Notes under the pieces: model-generated
Databases searched by the model: none
Seen by the model: the letters and a program-made list of their open reading frames with translations, nothing else
Told to the model about the DNA's origin: nothing
NCBI RefSeq assembly: GCF_003122205.1
Contig: NZ_QEYE01000011.1
Span: 62,001 to 126,000, forward strand
From: Maritimibacter sp. 55A14
GTDB taxonomy: Bacteria > Pseudomonadota > Alphaproteobacteria > Rhodobacterales > Rhodobacteraceae
DNA length: 64,000 nucleotides
Reading direction: 5' to 3'
Made by a program: the position numbers and the translations under genes
Shown here: piece after piece, positions 38,218-47,394 of the stretch
Layout: each line of letters begins with the position of its first letter
How positions within the stretch are numbered: the first letter of the stretch is position 1

Positions 38218-39198
38218 TCATACGATCAGCGCGGTGGCGAGAAACAGCACAGGGATCAGCCCGGCGTCGCGATTGGCGCGGAAGAGCCGCAGGCAGACCG
38301 CACCGTCGTCGATATCGAGTTGCCGAAGCTGCCACATCATGTGCCAGCCGAACGCCCATGCGCCGATCAGCGCCAGCGCGAGTTTCAGCGGATCGGCGCC
38401 CGCGGGAACCAGCGCCAGAAGGATAGCCGCGGTCATGAGCGTGACCGAGCCCAGCATGAAGCCGCGCAGCCAGCCGGTCGTGCTCTCGCCGAAAAGGCGC
38501 GCCGTGGACTTCACCCCGATCAGCGCGTCGTCCTCACGGTCCTGATGGGCATAGATTGTGTCATAAAAGAGCGTCCAGCACATCCCGGCCAGGTAAAGGA
38601 TCACCGGCGGCCAGCCGAGCCCGCCGCTATGCGCCGCCCAGGCCAGCAACGCGCCCCAGTTGAAGGCGATGCCGAGGAAGACCTGCGGCCACCAGGTGAA
38701 GCGTTTGGCGAAGGGGTAGACCGCCACCGGCAGGAGCGACACGATCCCCAGCATGATCGCCGCGCGGTCGAAGGTCAGCAGGATGGCGAAGGCCACCAGT
38801 GCCTGCGCGACCAGCCAGACCAGCGCGCCCTTCACGGTGACCTGCCCCGACGGGATCGGGCGCGAGCGGGTGCGTGCCACCGATCCGTCGATGTCGCGGT
38901 CGGTGATGTCGTTCCAGGTGCAGCCCGCGGCGCGCATCAGGAATGCACCCAGGAAGCAGCCGGCGAAGATCCAGGCGTCCTCCCAGCGCGGCCCGGCGGG
39001 GTCGGCATTGGCGGCCAGCAGCAGCCCCCACCAGCAAGGCAGCAGCAACAGCCAGGCCCCGATCGGCCGGTCGGCGCGCGACAGCCGCAGATAGGGCCGC
39101 CAGGCGGCGGGCGCCAGATCGTCCACCCAGTTGCGGTCGGTCGCGTCGGCCACGCGGCCGGTCCCGGCGGGCTCTGGCCTTTGGTTCGGGTCGGTCAT
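38218..39198 (-). CDS. ubiA: 4-hydroxybenzoate polyprenyltransferase
   Basis: A 326-residue membrane prenyltransferase of ubiquinone synthesis. Asp-rich motif 1 is NDITDRDID, and motif 2 is DTIYAHQDREDD. Around eight membrane helices are visible. The start at 39198 (MTDPNQRPEP) lies only 12 bases from the divergent rsmE ATG. Confidence 0.94.
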   Translation of the reverse strand: MTDPNQRPEPAGTGRVADATDRNWVDDLAPAAWRPYLRLSRADRPIGAWLLLLPCWWGLLLAANADPAGPRWEDAWIFAGCFLGAFLMRAAGCTWNDITDRDIDGSVARTRSRPIPSGQVTVKGALVWLVAQALVAFAILLTFDRAAIMLGIVSLLPVAVYPFAKRFTWWPQVFLGIAFNWGALLAWAAHSGGLGWPPVILYLAGMCWTLFYDTIYAHQDREDDALIGVKSTARLFGESTTGWLRGFMLGSVTLMTAAILLALVPAGADPLKLALALIGAWAFGWHMMWQLRQLDIDDGAVCLRLFRANRDAGLIPVLFLATALIV

Positions 39199-39210
39199 AA
39201 GGTCGGCCCC

Positions 39211-39942
39211 ATGTCGGATACGCGTCCCAAGGTCAGGCTCTATGTAGAGCACCCGCTGGCGGCTCTGCAATCGGTTCCTGTGAACCGGGCGCAGGCGCAT
39301 TACCTCTTCAACGTGATGCGGCTGGCTGAGTGCGCGGAGGTGGCGGTTTTCAATGGCCACGACGGCGAATGGCGCGCGCGTGTCGCCGAGACGGGCAAGC
39401 GCGGCGGGCGGCTCGACTGCCTCGCGCAGAGCGCGCCGCAGCGCGACCCGCCCGACCTGTGGCTGCTCTTCGCGCCGGTCAAGAAGGCGCGCACCGATTT
39501 TATCGTCGAGAAGGCCGCCGAGATGGGCGTGGCGCACATCCTGCCGGTGCAGACCGCTTTCACCAATTCCGAGCGCGTGCGGGAGGACCGGCTCCGGGCC
39601 CATGCCGTGGAGGCGGCGGAACAGTGCGGCGCAACCTTCGTGCCGGAAGTGGCGGGGCTTGAAAAGCTCGACCGGGTTCTCGCGGACTGGCCGCCGGATC
39701 GGCAACTGATGTTCTGCGACGAGGGGCGCGCGGGTTCCGGCGCCGCGCTGGCGGACGCGCGGCCTGGCCCCTGGGCGGTACTGATCGGGCCGGAGGGCGG
39801 CTTCAGCGCCAAGGAACGCGCGCGTCTCGCCGCGCTTCCCTTCGCGGTGGCGGTCGGGCTGGGGCCGCGCATCCTGCGCGCCGACACCGCCGCGGTGGCG
39901 GCGCTCACGCTCTGGCAGGACCGGCTGGGGGACTGGCGGTGA
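39211..39942 (+). CDS. rsmE: 16S rRNA m3U1498 methyltransferase RsmE
   Basis: A 243-residue SPOUT methyltransferase. A PUA-like N-terminal part (RAQAHYLFNVMRL) is followed by the SPOUT domain with IGPEGGFSAKE and LGPRILRADTAAVAAL, the knot that binds AdoMet. ATG 39211 is chosen; AAGG lies about 8 bases upstream. Its promoter must lie inside ubiA. Confidence 0.95.
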   Translation: MSDTRPKVRLYVEHPLAALQSVPVNRAQAHYLFNVMRLAECAEVAVFNGHDGEWRARVAETGKRGGRLDCLAQSAPQRDPPDLWLLFAPVKKARTDFIVEKAAEMGVAHILPVQTAFTNSERVREDRLRAHAVEAAEQCGATFVPEVAGLEKLDRVLADWPPDRQLMFCDEGRAGSGAALADARPGPWAVLIGPEGGFSAKERARLAALPFAVAVGLGPRILRADTAAVAALTLWQDRLGDWR

Positions 39943-40454
39943 GCCTGGTTCGGCCAGAACTTCGCGCCCGGTTCCGGCACTGGGGCGAGCCGATGGCGGG
40001 CGCGGCGGTGGCGCTCTCGGGCGTCTGGCTGATCTGGCGCGGCACCGGCTGGATGACGCCGGCGCTGGGCGCGCTGCTGCTCGCCGGTGGTGCGGCCGCG
40101 GGATATGTGGCGCTGCAACGCGTGCGTTTCCGGGTGGCGGGCGACGGGCCGGGGATCGTGCGCGTGACCGAAGGACGGCTGGCCTATCTGGGGCCGCATC
40201 ACGGCGGGGCGGTCTCGCTCCAATCGCTGGTGGAAATCGCGCTGGAGCCCGCGCCGGAGGGCCGCCTCTGGGTTCTCGCGCATAGTGAGGGGCCACCGCT
40301 GGTGATCCCGGTCAAGGCATTGGGGGCCGATGCGCTCTTCGATGCCTTCGCGGCTCTGCCGGGCCTCGATCCGGCGCGGCTGGCCCGCGCGGTGGACTGC
40401 CCGCTCCCATCACGTCTCGTCATATGGTCGCAGACGGTCCTGCCGAAGCCTTGA
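39939..40454 (+). CDS. Membrane protein of unknown function
   Basis: A 171-residue protein starting at a GTG that overlaps the rsmE stop (GTGA). Two membrane helices at about 20-60 are followed by a soluble part of mixed strands. The ATP-free sequence VSLQSLVEIALEP and the lack of motifs prevent naming a family. Cotranscription with rsmE is clear from the overlap. Confidence 0.75.
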   Translation: MSLVRPELRARFRHWGEPMAGAAVALSGVWLIWRGTGWMTPALGALLLAGGAAAGYVALQRVRFRVAGDGPGIVRVTEGRLAYLGPHHGGAVSLQSLVEIALEPAPEGRLWVLAHSEGPPLVIPVKALGADALFDAFAALPGLDPARLARAVDCPLPSRLVIWSQTVLPKP

Positions 40455-40519
40455 CTTGCCCGGCCCGCCACGTCACCTGTGTGAGCCTGAAAAAAGCAGC
40501 AGATCGGAGCCCCATTCCC

Positions 40520-41890
40520 ATGTCCATTCCACAGTCCGGTGGCGGTCCGATCGAGAACAAGGCGCAGCTTGCGGAATATCTGGCGGACGGCTGCAAGCCG
40601 AAATCCGACTGGCGCATCGGCACCGAGCACGAGAAATTCGGCTATTGCCGCGACACCCGCAAGCCGCTGCCCTATGACGGCCCGCGCTCGATCCGGGCGA
40701 TGCTGGAGGGCCTGCGCGACCGTTTCGGCTGGTCCGCGATCGAGGAGGCGGGCAACATCATCGGGCTGGAGAAGGACGGCGCCAATGTCTCGCTGGAACC
40801 CGGCGGGCAGCTTGAGCTGAGCGGCGCGCCGCTGGAGACGATCCACGAGACCTGCGACGAGGTGAACGAGCATCTGCGCGAGGTCCGCTCGGTGGCCGAG
40901 GATATCGGTGCAGGCTTCATCGGGCTGGGGGCAGCGCCGGAATGGACCCATGACCAGATGCCGATGATGCCCAAGGGGCGCTACCGGCTGATGACCGACT
41001 ATATGGGCCGGGTCGGCACACATGGCACGCAAATGATGTACCGCACCTGCACGGTGCAGGTGAATCTCGATTTCGGCTCCGAGGCGGACATGGTGCAGAA
41101 GCTGCGCGTTGCGCTCGCGCTCCAGTCCGTGGCGACCGCGCTTTTTGCCAACTCGCCCTTCTTCGAGGGCAAGCTCAACGGCCACAAGAGCTGGCGCTCG
41201 CGCGTCTGGCGCGATCTCGACGCGGACCGCACCGGGATGCTGCCCTTCGTCTTCGAGGACGGGTTCGGGTTCGAGGCCTGGGTCGAATACGCGCTCGATG
41301 TGCCGATGTATTTCGTCTATCGCGACGGGGTTTATATCGACGCGCTGGGCCAGTCTTTCCGGGATTTCATGGCCGGCAAACTGCCCGCGCTGCCGGGCGA
41401 GACGCCGACCCTGTCGGACTGGGCCGACCACCTGACGACGATCTTCCCCGAGGCGCGGCTGAAGAAGTTCATCGAGATGCGCGGCGCCGATGGCGGGCCG
41501 TGGCGGCGGCTCTGCGCGCTGCCCGCTCTCTGGGTCGGGTTGATGTATGACCAGGGTGCGCTGGATGCGGCCTGGGATCTGGTGAAGGGCTGGGACGCGG
41601 AAACGCGCGAGGCGCTGCGCGTGGCAGCGTCGGTCGACGGGCTCCAGGCCGAGGCGGGCGGGGTAAAGATGCACGCGCTGGCGCGTGAGGTGGTCGGCAT
41701 CGCGGAGGCCGGTCTGGCTGCGCGGGCACGGCCCGGCGCCGGCGGGCTGATCCCCGACGAGACCCATTTCCTGAACGCGCTCAAGGAAAGCATCGAGTCG
41801 GGCCGCGTGCCCGCCGACGAATTGCTGGAGCATTATCACGGCGACTGGGGGGGCGATATCACGCGCATCTACAACGAATACAGCTACTGA
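40520..41890 (+). CDS. gshA: Glutamate-cysteine ligase, plant/alphaproteobacterial type
   Basis: A 456-residue enzyme that makes gamma-glutamylcysteine, the first step of glutathione synthesis. The start at 40520 (MSIPQSGGGPIENK) has GGAG 10 bases upstream. Conserved segments are WRIGTEHEKFG, SLEPGGQLELSGAP, MYRTCTVQVNLDF and SFRDFM. Length and sequence fit the GCS2 class found in plants and Rhizobiales/Rhodobacterales, not the E. coli class. Confidence 0.93.
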   Translation: MSIPQSGGGPIENKAQLAEYLADGCKPKSDWRIGTEHEKFGYCRDTRKPLPYDGPRSIRAMLEGLRDRFGWSAIEEAGNIIGLEKDGANVSLEPGGQLELSGAPLETIHETCDEVNEHLREVRSVAEDIGAGFIGLGAAPEWTHDQMPMMPKGRYRLMTDYMGRVGTHGTQMMYRTCTVQVNLDFGSEADMVQKLRVALALQSVATALFANSPFFEGKLNGHKSWRSRVWRDLDADRTGMLPFVFEDGFGFEAWVEYALDVPMYFVYRDGVYIDALGQSFRDFMAGKLPALPGETPTLSDWADHLTTIFPEARLKKFIEMRGADGGPWRRLCALPALWVGLMYDQGALDAAWDLVKGWDAETREALRVAASVDGLQAEAGGVKMHALAREVVGIAEAGLAARARPGAGGLIPDETHFLNALKESIESGRVPADELLEHYHGDWGGDITRIYNEYSY

Positions 41891-41924
41891 CGCGAGTTGC
41901 GGCCGGCCCGCCGCGCCGTCGAAT

Positions 41925-42287
41925 TCAGCCGTGTTCGATCAGCAGGTCGCGCCTGAGATGGCGCAGGCGCGGATCTGGTCCGTGGCAGTTGGGGCCCGGC
42001 GTGCCGGGCGCTACGGCCAGCGCCGTCCAGACGCCGATGCCGACGCCCGGCAGCAGAACCAGAAGGCTGGCATGACCGGGCAAGCCCAGATCGCGGCAAC
42101 GCTGCGCCAGCGCAAGAACCATCAGGACGCTGCCGGGCAGCGCCACCGCCAGGAAACCGGCGGCATCGTCCGTCGCCGCCGCAAGCGGCAGGACAATGAG
42201 CAGAAACGCCAGGCTCAGGAGCACGAAACTCTGTCGTTCGCGGCGCCCGTCGAGCCGCAGCAATCTGCCAAGCCAGGTCGTGTACAT
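41925..42287 (-). CDS. DUF805 membrane protein A
   Basis: A 120-residue membrane protein. The DUF805 pattern appears in the segments LLRLDGRRERQSFVLL and AQRCRDLGLPG. About four short helices. The start at 42287 has AAGGACG upstream. Function unknown for the family. A second, related gene lies directly upstream on the same strand. Confidence 0.78.
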   Translation of the reverse strand: MYTTWLGRLLRLDGRRERQSFVLLSLAFLLIVLPLAAATDDAAGFLAVALPGSVLMVLALAQRCRDLGLPGHASLLVLLPGVGIGVWTALAVAPGTPGPNCHGPDPRLRHLRRDLLIEHG

Positions 42288-42354
42288 GCCTTCGCGTCCT
42301 TCCCCGCCAAAATCCTCCAAGTTCCGAGGCTCCTGCGCAAAGCTGAACGCCGGG

Positions 42355-42792
42355 TTAAGACCGGGAGCCTCCCGACGGCGGAATGCTGCTGCGGTGCATC
42401 TGGCGCGCGCTGTCGAGATCGGGCACCCGCAAGTCGTCGCCCCCAAGCGGGTCGGGCCCATAGCGGTTGGCGCCCTTCGTACCGGGAACGACGAAGAGCG
42501 CCAGCGCGAAGATCATTCCGACAATGGGCACCACGCTGATGAGGATGGCCCAGCCCGTCCAGCCGAAATCGCGGCAGCGCTGCGATCCCACTGCCCAGGA
42601 CGACACGATGACGGGCAAGAAGAACAAGGCCCCCACGAAGACGAGAAACGCGCTCTGCGCGGCCTCGGCCATTGCGATGAAGACGGCCGGGACGAGAAGG
42701 ACCGGGATCAGCAACAAGGCGAATAGAAGATAGCTCTTGCGGTTGCGGCGGCCCCGGAATGCAAAGATATCTTCGGTTACTGGTTTACTCAT
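42355..42792 (-). CDS. DUF805 membrane protein B
   Basis: A 145-residue paralogue of the protein at 41925-42287. It has FAFRGRRNRKSYLL, SQRCRDFGWTGW and a polar C-terminal tail ending GPDPLGGDDLRVPDLD. Three to four helices. An AGGAGAAGAG ribosome site precedes the start at 42792. Function unknown; tandem placement suggests local duplication. Confidence 0.8.
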   Translation of the reverse strand: MSKPVTEDIFAFRGRRNRKSYLLFALLLIPVLLVPAVFIAMAEAAQSAFLVFVGALFFLPVIVSSWAVGSQRCRDFGWTGWAILISVVPIVGMIFALALFVVPGTKGANRYGPDPLGGDDLRVPDLDSARQMHRSSIPPSGGSRS

Positions 42793-43016
42793 GACTCAAC
42801 TCTTCTCCTTTTTCGTCCCGTCCCCGGGTTGGACCATAGCCGCGAAAGGGGCGAAATCTTGGAGACAGCGCGTCCCTCCCGCGGCTGTTTTGCGAAAACC
42901 TGAGCGTGTGTTTCCGTATCGTGGAAAGTATTAGGGTAGTCGCGTCTCGCGGCACAGGGAAAGTCAAACTGACGCGATCATTCATGGTTGCGCGATTTGC
43001 CGCCGGTAGCGGGTCT

Positions 43017-43625
43017 CTATCTGTCGCGGCCGATCCGGGGTTCGGTGCCGGCCAGCAAGCGGGAGATATTGGCGTGATGGCGGACCCAGACCAGCGCCGC
43101 CAATGCCAGTCCGAATACCACCGCCTGCGGCTGGCCCAGCCACCACAGCCAGACCGGCGCCGAGGCCGCGGCGACCAGCGCGGCCAGCGACGAGAAACGC
43201 AGCAGCGCCGCCGTGACGGCCCAGGTGGCGCATGCGGTCAGCCCGGCCGGCAGGCTGAGCGCCAGAAGCGTGCCCAGGAAGGTGGCCACCCCCTTGCCGC
43301 CCTTGAAGCCCAGCCAGACCGGGAAGCAATGGCCCAGAAAGGCGCTGACCCCGGCAAGCTGCGCGGCATCCGCGCCCCAGAGCGCCGCCGCGGCCAGCAC
43401 CGCGATTGCGCCTTTGCCGGCATCCAGGACCAGCGTCAGGAAGGCGGCAAGCCTGTTGCCGGTACGCAGCACATTCGTCGCTCCGATATTGCCCGATCCG
43501 ATGCTGCGCAGGTCGCCCAGCCCGAAGATCCGTGCGAAGACCAGGCCGAAGGGCACCGCGCCCAGCAGATAGGCAGCCAGCGCCACGAGCGCGAGCGTCA
43601 GCGGATCGGTCACGATCTGCGGCAT
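43017..43625 (-). CDS. plsY: Acyl-phosphate glycerol-3-phosphate acyltransferase
   Basis: A 202-residue membrane enzyme for the first acylation in phospholipid synthesis. The three family motifs are present: [22 protein letters not shown], and the C-terminal [14 protein letters not shown]. It begins 3 bases after the pyrC' stop and ends the pyr operon. Confidence 0.95.
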   Translation of the reverse strand: MPQIVTDPLTLALVALAAYLLGAVPFGLVFARIFGLGDLRSIGSGNIGATNVLRTGNRLAAFLTLVLDAGKGAIAVLAAAALWGADAAQLAGVSAFLGHCFPVWLGFKGGKGVATFLGTLLALSLPAGLTACATWAVTAALLRFSSLAALVAAASAPVWLWWLGQPQAVVFGLALAALVWVRHHANISRLLAGTEPRIGRDR

Positions 43626-43628
43626 GGC

Positions 43629-44909
43629 CTAGCCTTCCCGCGCATAGACCTCGACGCCGCCCACGAAACTGCGCAGCACGCGGCCCTGCATCCGGGCGCC
43701 ATCGAAGGGCGTGTTCTTGGATTTCGAGTTCAGCTTGAACCGGTCCAGGATGAAGGGTGCATCGGGATCGAAGAGCACCAGGTCGGCGGGCGCGCCGACC
43801 GCAAGCTGGCCGCCCGGCAGGCCCAGCCGGCGCGCGGGGTTGAGCGAGAGCGCGCGGAAGAGCTGCGGCAGCCCCAGCGCGCCCGCGTGGTAGAGCCTCA
43901 GGCTCGCGGGCAGCAGCGTCTCCAGCGCCACGGCGCCGCTCGCGGCTTCCTCGAAAGGCAGGCGTTTGGATTCCTCGTCCTGCGGCGTGTGCATCGACGA
44001 GATGATGTCGATCGTGCCGGAGGCCACGGCCTCGACCATCGCCAGCCGGTCGTCTTCAGACCGCAGCGGCGGCTTGACCTTGAAGAAGGTGCGGTAGTCG
44101 CCGACATCGAGTTCGTTGAGCGTCAGGTGGTGGATCGAGATGCCTGCCGTAACGTCGAGCCCCGCCGCCCTGGCCCGTTCCAGCGCGGGCAGGGCGCGGG
44201 CGGTGGTGATCTGGTCGGCGTGGTAGCGCACCCCGGTCATCTCGACCAGCGCCAGATCGCGCTCCAGCCCCATGCGTTCGGCCATCGCGGAGACCGCGGG
44301 CAGCCCCCGGAGCGAGGCGAACTTGCCCGAGGTCGCCGCCGCGCCGCATGACAGGCCGGGCTCCTGCGGATGGGCCACGACCAGCGCGCCCAGCCCCTGC
44401 GCATAGGTCATGGCGCGGGTCAGTACGCGCGGCTCGGCGACCACGTGGTCGCAATCGGTGAAAGCCACCGCGCCCGCATCCATGAGAAAGCCGATTTCGG
44501 TCATCTCCCGGCCCGCGCGGCCCTTGGTCAGCGCGGCCATCGGGTGGAAACGGACCGGCGTCGCCTCGTTGCCGCGGCGCAGCACGAATTCCAGCGTCTC
44601 GGGGCTGTCGATGGTGGGGTTGGTGTCGGGGCGGGTGACCATCGTCGTCACGCCGCCCGCCGCGGCGGCCATGCCAGCGGTGCGGAAGCTTTCCTTGTGA
44701 CGCTCGCCCGGCTCGCAGACCTTGACCCCGATATCGACGATGCCGGGGGCCAGGCACTTGCCCGCGCAGTCGATAACCTGCGCCCCCTCCGGCGGTGTCA
44801 CCGAACCCCGTGCCGAGATCGTGCCCCCGGCGATCAGCAGGCTGCCGGTCTCCTCCGTCCCGGCCTCGGGGTCGATCAGGCGGGCGTGGGTCAGAAGGAT
44901 CGGGGTCAT
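43629..44909 (-). CDS. Dihydroorotase-like protein without catalytic residues (PyrC')
   Basis: A 426-residue amidohydrolase-fold protein, close to class I dihydroorotases but degenerate at the active site. The usual D-x-H-x-H-x-R-E-P-G reads DIGVKVCEPG (59-68), so both metal His are Gly61 and Lys63 and the substrate Arg is Cys65. The usual catalytic D-H-A-P reads MHTP, with Met306 in place of Asp. In other proteobacteria such PyrC' proteins act as structural partners of aspartate transcarbamoylase (PyrB); the pyrB gene lies upstream in the same operon. GGAGG precedes the start at 44909. A working dihydroorotase must be encoded elsewhere. Confidence 0.9.
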   Translation of the reverse strand: MTPILLTHARLIDPEAGTEETGSLLIAGGTISARGSVTPPEGAQVIDCAGKCLAPGIVDIGVKVCEPGERHKESFRTAGMAAAAGGVTTMVTRPDTNPTIDSPETLEFVLRRGNEATPVRFHPMAALTKGRAGREMTEIGFLMDAGAVAFTDCDHVVAEPRVLTRAMTYAQGLGALVVAHPQEPGLSCGAAATSGKFASLRGLPAVSAMAERMGLERDLALVEMTGVRYHADQITTARALPALERARAAGLDVTAGISIHHLTLNELDVGDYRTFFKVKPPLRSEDDRLAMVEAVASGTIDIISSMHTPQDEESKRLPFEEAASGAVALETLLPASLRLYHAGALGLPQLFRALSLNPARRLGLPGGQLAVGAPADLVLFDPDAPFILDRFKLNSKSKNTPFDGARMQGRVLRSFVGGVEVYAREG

Positions 44910-45015
44910 GGCGTGCGGCCTCCGGGTTGGCTTGCCCCCTGTTGCCCGGATGCGACCGGCTTCACAAGTGAAAGCCGCGTGCCGGATGGGGGAGGGGCGA
45001 AGCAGCGGCGCGGCG

Positions 45016-45216
45016 TCATGCAACCCGTCCCGTGATGTCGTGTATCAGCGCCAGAACCTCGTCGGCATCTGCGGTCCGCTCGAAGCCGATGCGCCGCGGC
45101 GGGGTGCGGCGCCGCTCAATCTTCGCAAACCGGATCGCGGGCGGCGTGGTCGCCTCGCGCCCGGACAAGAGAATATCCTCTATCTCTTGCGTACCGTTCC
45201 ATCGGTCCCAACTCAT
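45016..45216 (-). CDS. Small hypothetical protein, 66 residues
   Basis: The start (MSWDRWNGTQEIEDILLSGR) overlaps the stop of the preceding 33-residue frame as ATGA. The sequence is basic in the middle (IERRRTPPRR) and ends VLALIHDITGRVA, compatible with a small folded protein. A longer frame exists to 45285 but has no better ribosome site. No family recognised; the coupling is the main support. Confidence 0.5.
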   Translation of the reverse strand: MSWDRWNGTQEIEDILLSGREATTPPAIRFAKIERRRTPPRRIGFERTADADEVLALIHDITGRVA

Positions 45217-45314
45217 GCTGCCACCCGGACCATCGCCACGGTCAGCGCCATGATCGCCAGGGGCGACAACATCGCGATCCGGCATGACATTTCAGGGGTT
45301 TTCAGCTCTTGCAT
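45213..45314 (-). CDS. Small membrane peptide, 33 residues
   Basis: Starts 3 bases after the PH-domain gene stop, MQELKTPEMSCRIAM, then a hydrophobic segment (LSPLAIMALTVAMV) ending in RVAA. It looks like a single-helix peptide and overlaps the next frame as ATGA. Support is context only: the chain of ATGA overlaps and 3-base gaps through the pyrB-pyrC' interval. It could be chance. Confidence 0.4.
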   Translation of the reverse strand: MQELKTPEMSCRIAMLSPLAIMALTVAMVRVAA

Positions 45315-45317
45315 TGC

Positions 45318-45770
45318 TCACTCTTGCCTCGATCCCGCGGCGGCGCGAATGCGCGCCTCAACGGCCTCGCGTTCCGCCTGATACTTGATCAGGTGTTTGT
45401 CACCCGCGCGCGTCACAACTTGAACCGCACTGCCAAGGCCCCGCACCGTTGCGATCTCCGCAAATTGCACCGCCCGCGTCTGCGGCCCCAAAAGCCGCCG
45501 ATCGGTCAGGTCCCACCGCGCCTGCAACTCGTCCGAGGCCACGTAGAACGCCCGCACCGCAATCGCCGCGAGGCCGCCCACGGCTCCGGTCCATACATGC
45601 GGATTGCCCATCGCCCACAGGATCGCCATCCCCACGGCCATCGCCGCCGCGGCCAGCCAAGCATTAGCGCGCCAGTAGGTCGCCCGATCGGGGCGAAAGC
45701 TTTCCAGCACCCGCTCGCCATCGGCCAGCGGCGTGGTGGGTGTCATCGAATGAATGAGCCCCTCGCTCAT
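45318..45770 (-). CDS. Membrane protein with bacterial PH-like domain
   Basis: A 150-residue protein. Two helices at about 34-70 (WLAAAAMAVGMAILWAM and VWTGAVGGLAAIAVRAF) precede a PH-like C-terminal segment (LTDRRLLGPQTRAVQFAEIATVRGLGSAVQVVT). The start at 45770 overlaps the stop of the upstream gene as ATGA; MTPTTPL eight codons on is an alternative. Function unknown. Part of the pyrB operon. Confidence 0.72.
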   Translation of the reverse strand: MSEGLIHSMTPTTPLADGERVLESFRPDRATYWRANAWLAAAAMAVGMAILWAMGNPHVWTGAVGGLAAIAVRAFYVASDELQARWDLTDRRLLGPQTRAVQFAEIATVRGLGSAVQVVTRAGDKHLIKYQAEREAVEARIRAAAGSRQE

Positions 45771-46297
45771 GACCCTCCCACGAGCACGAGCACCAGAACC
45801 GCCACAGCGATCAAGAGCGCCACAAGCGCCAGCGCCGCCCGTCGCATGCCGCGCGGTGCCTCGCCCGGCACGCCGGTGCCCGACACCGAGCCATGTGCAC
45901 CACCTGCCGGAAGGGGGGCGAAACTTACAGGTGCCATGTCCTCCTCGAATCGCCCCACAAGGCGCAGCGCGTCGCCTACGCGCAAGGTCATCGCCTGACC
46001 GGAGAAGGCGCGTGAGGGCAGAATCAGCACCCGCCCCGTCAACCCGTCAAGCTGCCCGCGCATGCCCTCAAGCTCCGCCTCGGAAACCCCGTGCCCCTCT
46101 TCCAGATAGTTTGAGAGCGGCATGTCCTGCAAATCCTCCAGATCGAACAGCTCGATCTCCTCGGTGCGCAACGTGCCTTGGGCGCCCAGCGCCTCCAGCA
46201 CCTTTTCGTCCTCCAGGGGCGCGCCCCGTTTCTCCACCACGGCAAAGACCCGCACCACATGCGCCTCATGCGCGGGGATATCGAGCGGCATGCTCAT
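45767..46297 (-). CDS. Tail-anchored hypothetical protein of the pyrB operon
   Basis: A 176-residue protein, [18 protein letters not shown]..., with an acidic middle ([20 protein letters not shown]) and one C-terminal membrane helix (about 152-173, [19 protein letters not shown]). The ATG overlaps the pyrB stop. Residues 96-130 resemble a small beta barrel. No family recognised. The likely topology is cytoplasmic with a tail anchor. Confidence 0.72.
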   Translation of the reverse strand: MSMPLDIPAHEAHVVRVFAVVEKRGAPLEDEKVLEALGAQGTLRTEEIELFDLEDLQDMPLSNYLEEGHGVSEAELEGMRGQLDGLTGRVLILPSRAFSGQAMTLRVGDALRLVGRFEEDMAPVSFAPLPAGGAHGSVSGTGVPGEAPRGMRRAALALVALLIAVAVLVLVLVGGS

Positions 46298-47235
46298 GCC
46301 GCGCGCCGCGCCCGCATGCCGCGCGCCAGCAGGTCCATCGCCGCCATACGCACGGCGACGCCCATCTCCACCTGCTCCTGGATCACAGAACGGTTGATGT
46401 CGTCGGCCAGCGTGCCGTCGATCTCCACCCCGCGGTTCATCGGGCCGGGATGCATTACGATCGCGTCGGGTGCAGCATAGGAGAGTTTCTCGGCATCCAG
46501 CCCGTAGCGGTGGTAATATTCCCGCTCCGACGGGATGAAACCGCCATCCATCCTCTCGCGCTGGAGCCGCAGCATCATCACCACGTCCACGCCGTCGAGC
46601 CCGGCGCGCATGTCGTCGAAGACCTCGACGCCGAACTCGGCCACCTGCGCAGGCATCAGCGTGGGCGGGCCGACGAGCCGGACACGGTTCTCCATCTTTC
46701 CCAGCAGAAGGATGTTGGAGCGCGCGACCCGGCTGTGTGCGATATCGCCGCAAATCGCGATGGAGAGCCGGTGCAGCCGGCCCTTCTCGCGCCGGATGGT
46801 CAGCGCGTCCAGGAGCGCCTGCGTCGGGTGTTCGTGGCGCCCGTCGCCCGCGTTCAGAACCGCGCAGTTGACCTTTTCGGCCAGCAGGTTGACCGCGCCC
46901 GATTGCGGGTGGCGGACCACCAGCAGGTCGGGATGCATGGCGTTCAGCGTCATCGCCGTGTCGATCAGCGTCTCGCCTTTCTTGATGCTCGACGCCTGCA
47001 TCGCCATGTTCATCACGTCCGCGCCCAGCCGCTTGCCCGCCAGTTCGAAACTGGCCTGGGTGCGGGTCGAGGCCTCGAAGAACATGTTGACCTGGGTGAG
47101 GCCCGCCAGCGCGTCGCCATGTTTGGCCGCGCCCCGGTTCAGGTCCACATAGGTTTCCGCGAGATCGAGAACGGAGAGGATATCGGCCTGGCTGAGCGGC
47201 TCGATCCCGAGCAGGTGGGGTGCGCTGAAACTCAT
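46294..47235 (-). CDS. pyrB: Aspartate carbamoyltransferase catalytic subunit
   Basis: A 313-residue enzyme of pyrimidine synthesis joining carbamoyl phosphate and aspartate. The carbamoyl-phosphate loop is Ser56-Thr-Arg-Thr59 (EASTRT), with [10 protein letters not shown] and the aspartate-binding [11 protein letters not shown] segments. First gene of a minus-strand operon leading through small genes to pyrC' and plsY. No pyrI is present, fitting a PyrB-PyrC' complex. Confidence 0.95.
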   Translation of the reverse strand: MSFSAPHLLGIEPLSQADILSVLDLAETYVDLNRGAAKHGDALAGLTQVNMFFEASTRTQASFELAGKRLGADVMNMAMQASSIKKGETLIDTAMTLNAMHPDLLVVRHPQSGAVNLLAEKVNCAVLNAGDGRHEHPTQALLDALTIRREKGRLHRLSIAICGDIAHSRVARSNILLLGKMENRVRLVGPPTLMPAQVAEFGVEVFDDMRAGLDGVDVVMMLRLQRERMDGGFIPSEREYYHRYGLDAEKLSYAAPDAIVMHPGPMNRGVEIDGTLADDINRSVIQEQVEMGVAVRMAAMDLLARGMRARRAA

Positions 47236-47394
47236 GGTGCCTCTCCCGATGTCGCCCGCCTTATAGGGGGGCAGGCGCGTCCGGACAAGGGTTCAGCCCG
47301 CCGCCTGCCGGATGCTGCGCGCGTGCCCCCGCAGGGCGCGGCGGCCCTGTCGAGGGGCATTTACCTTCGCCGCAGGCGCGCCTAGCTTACCGGC

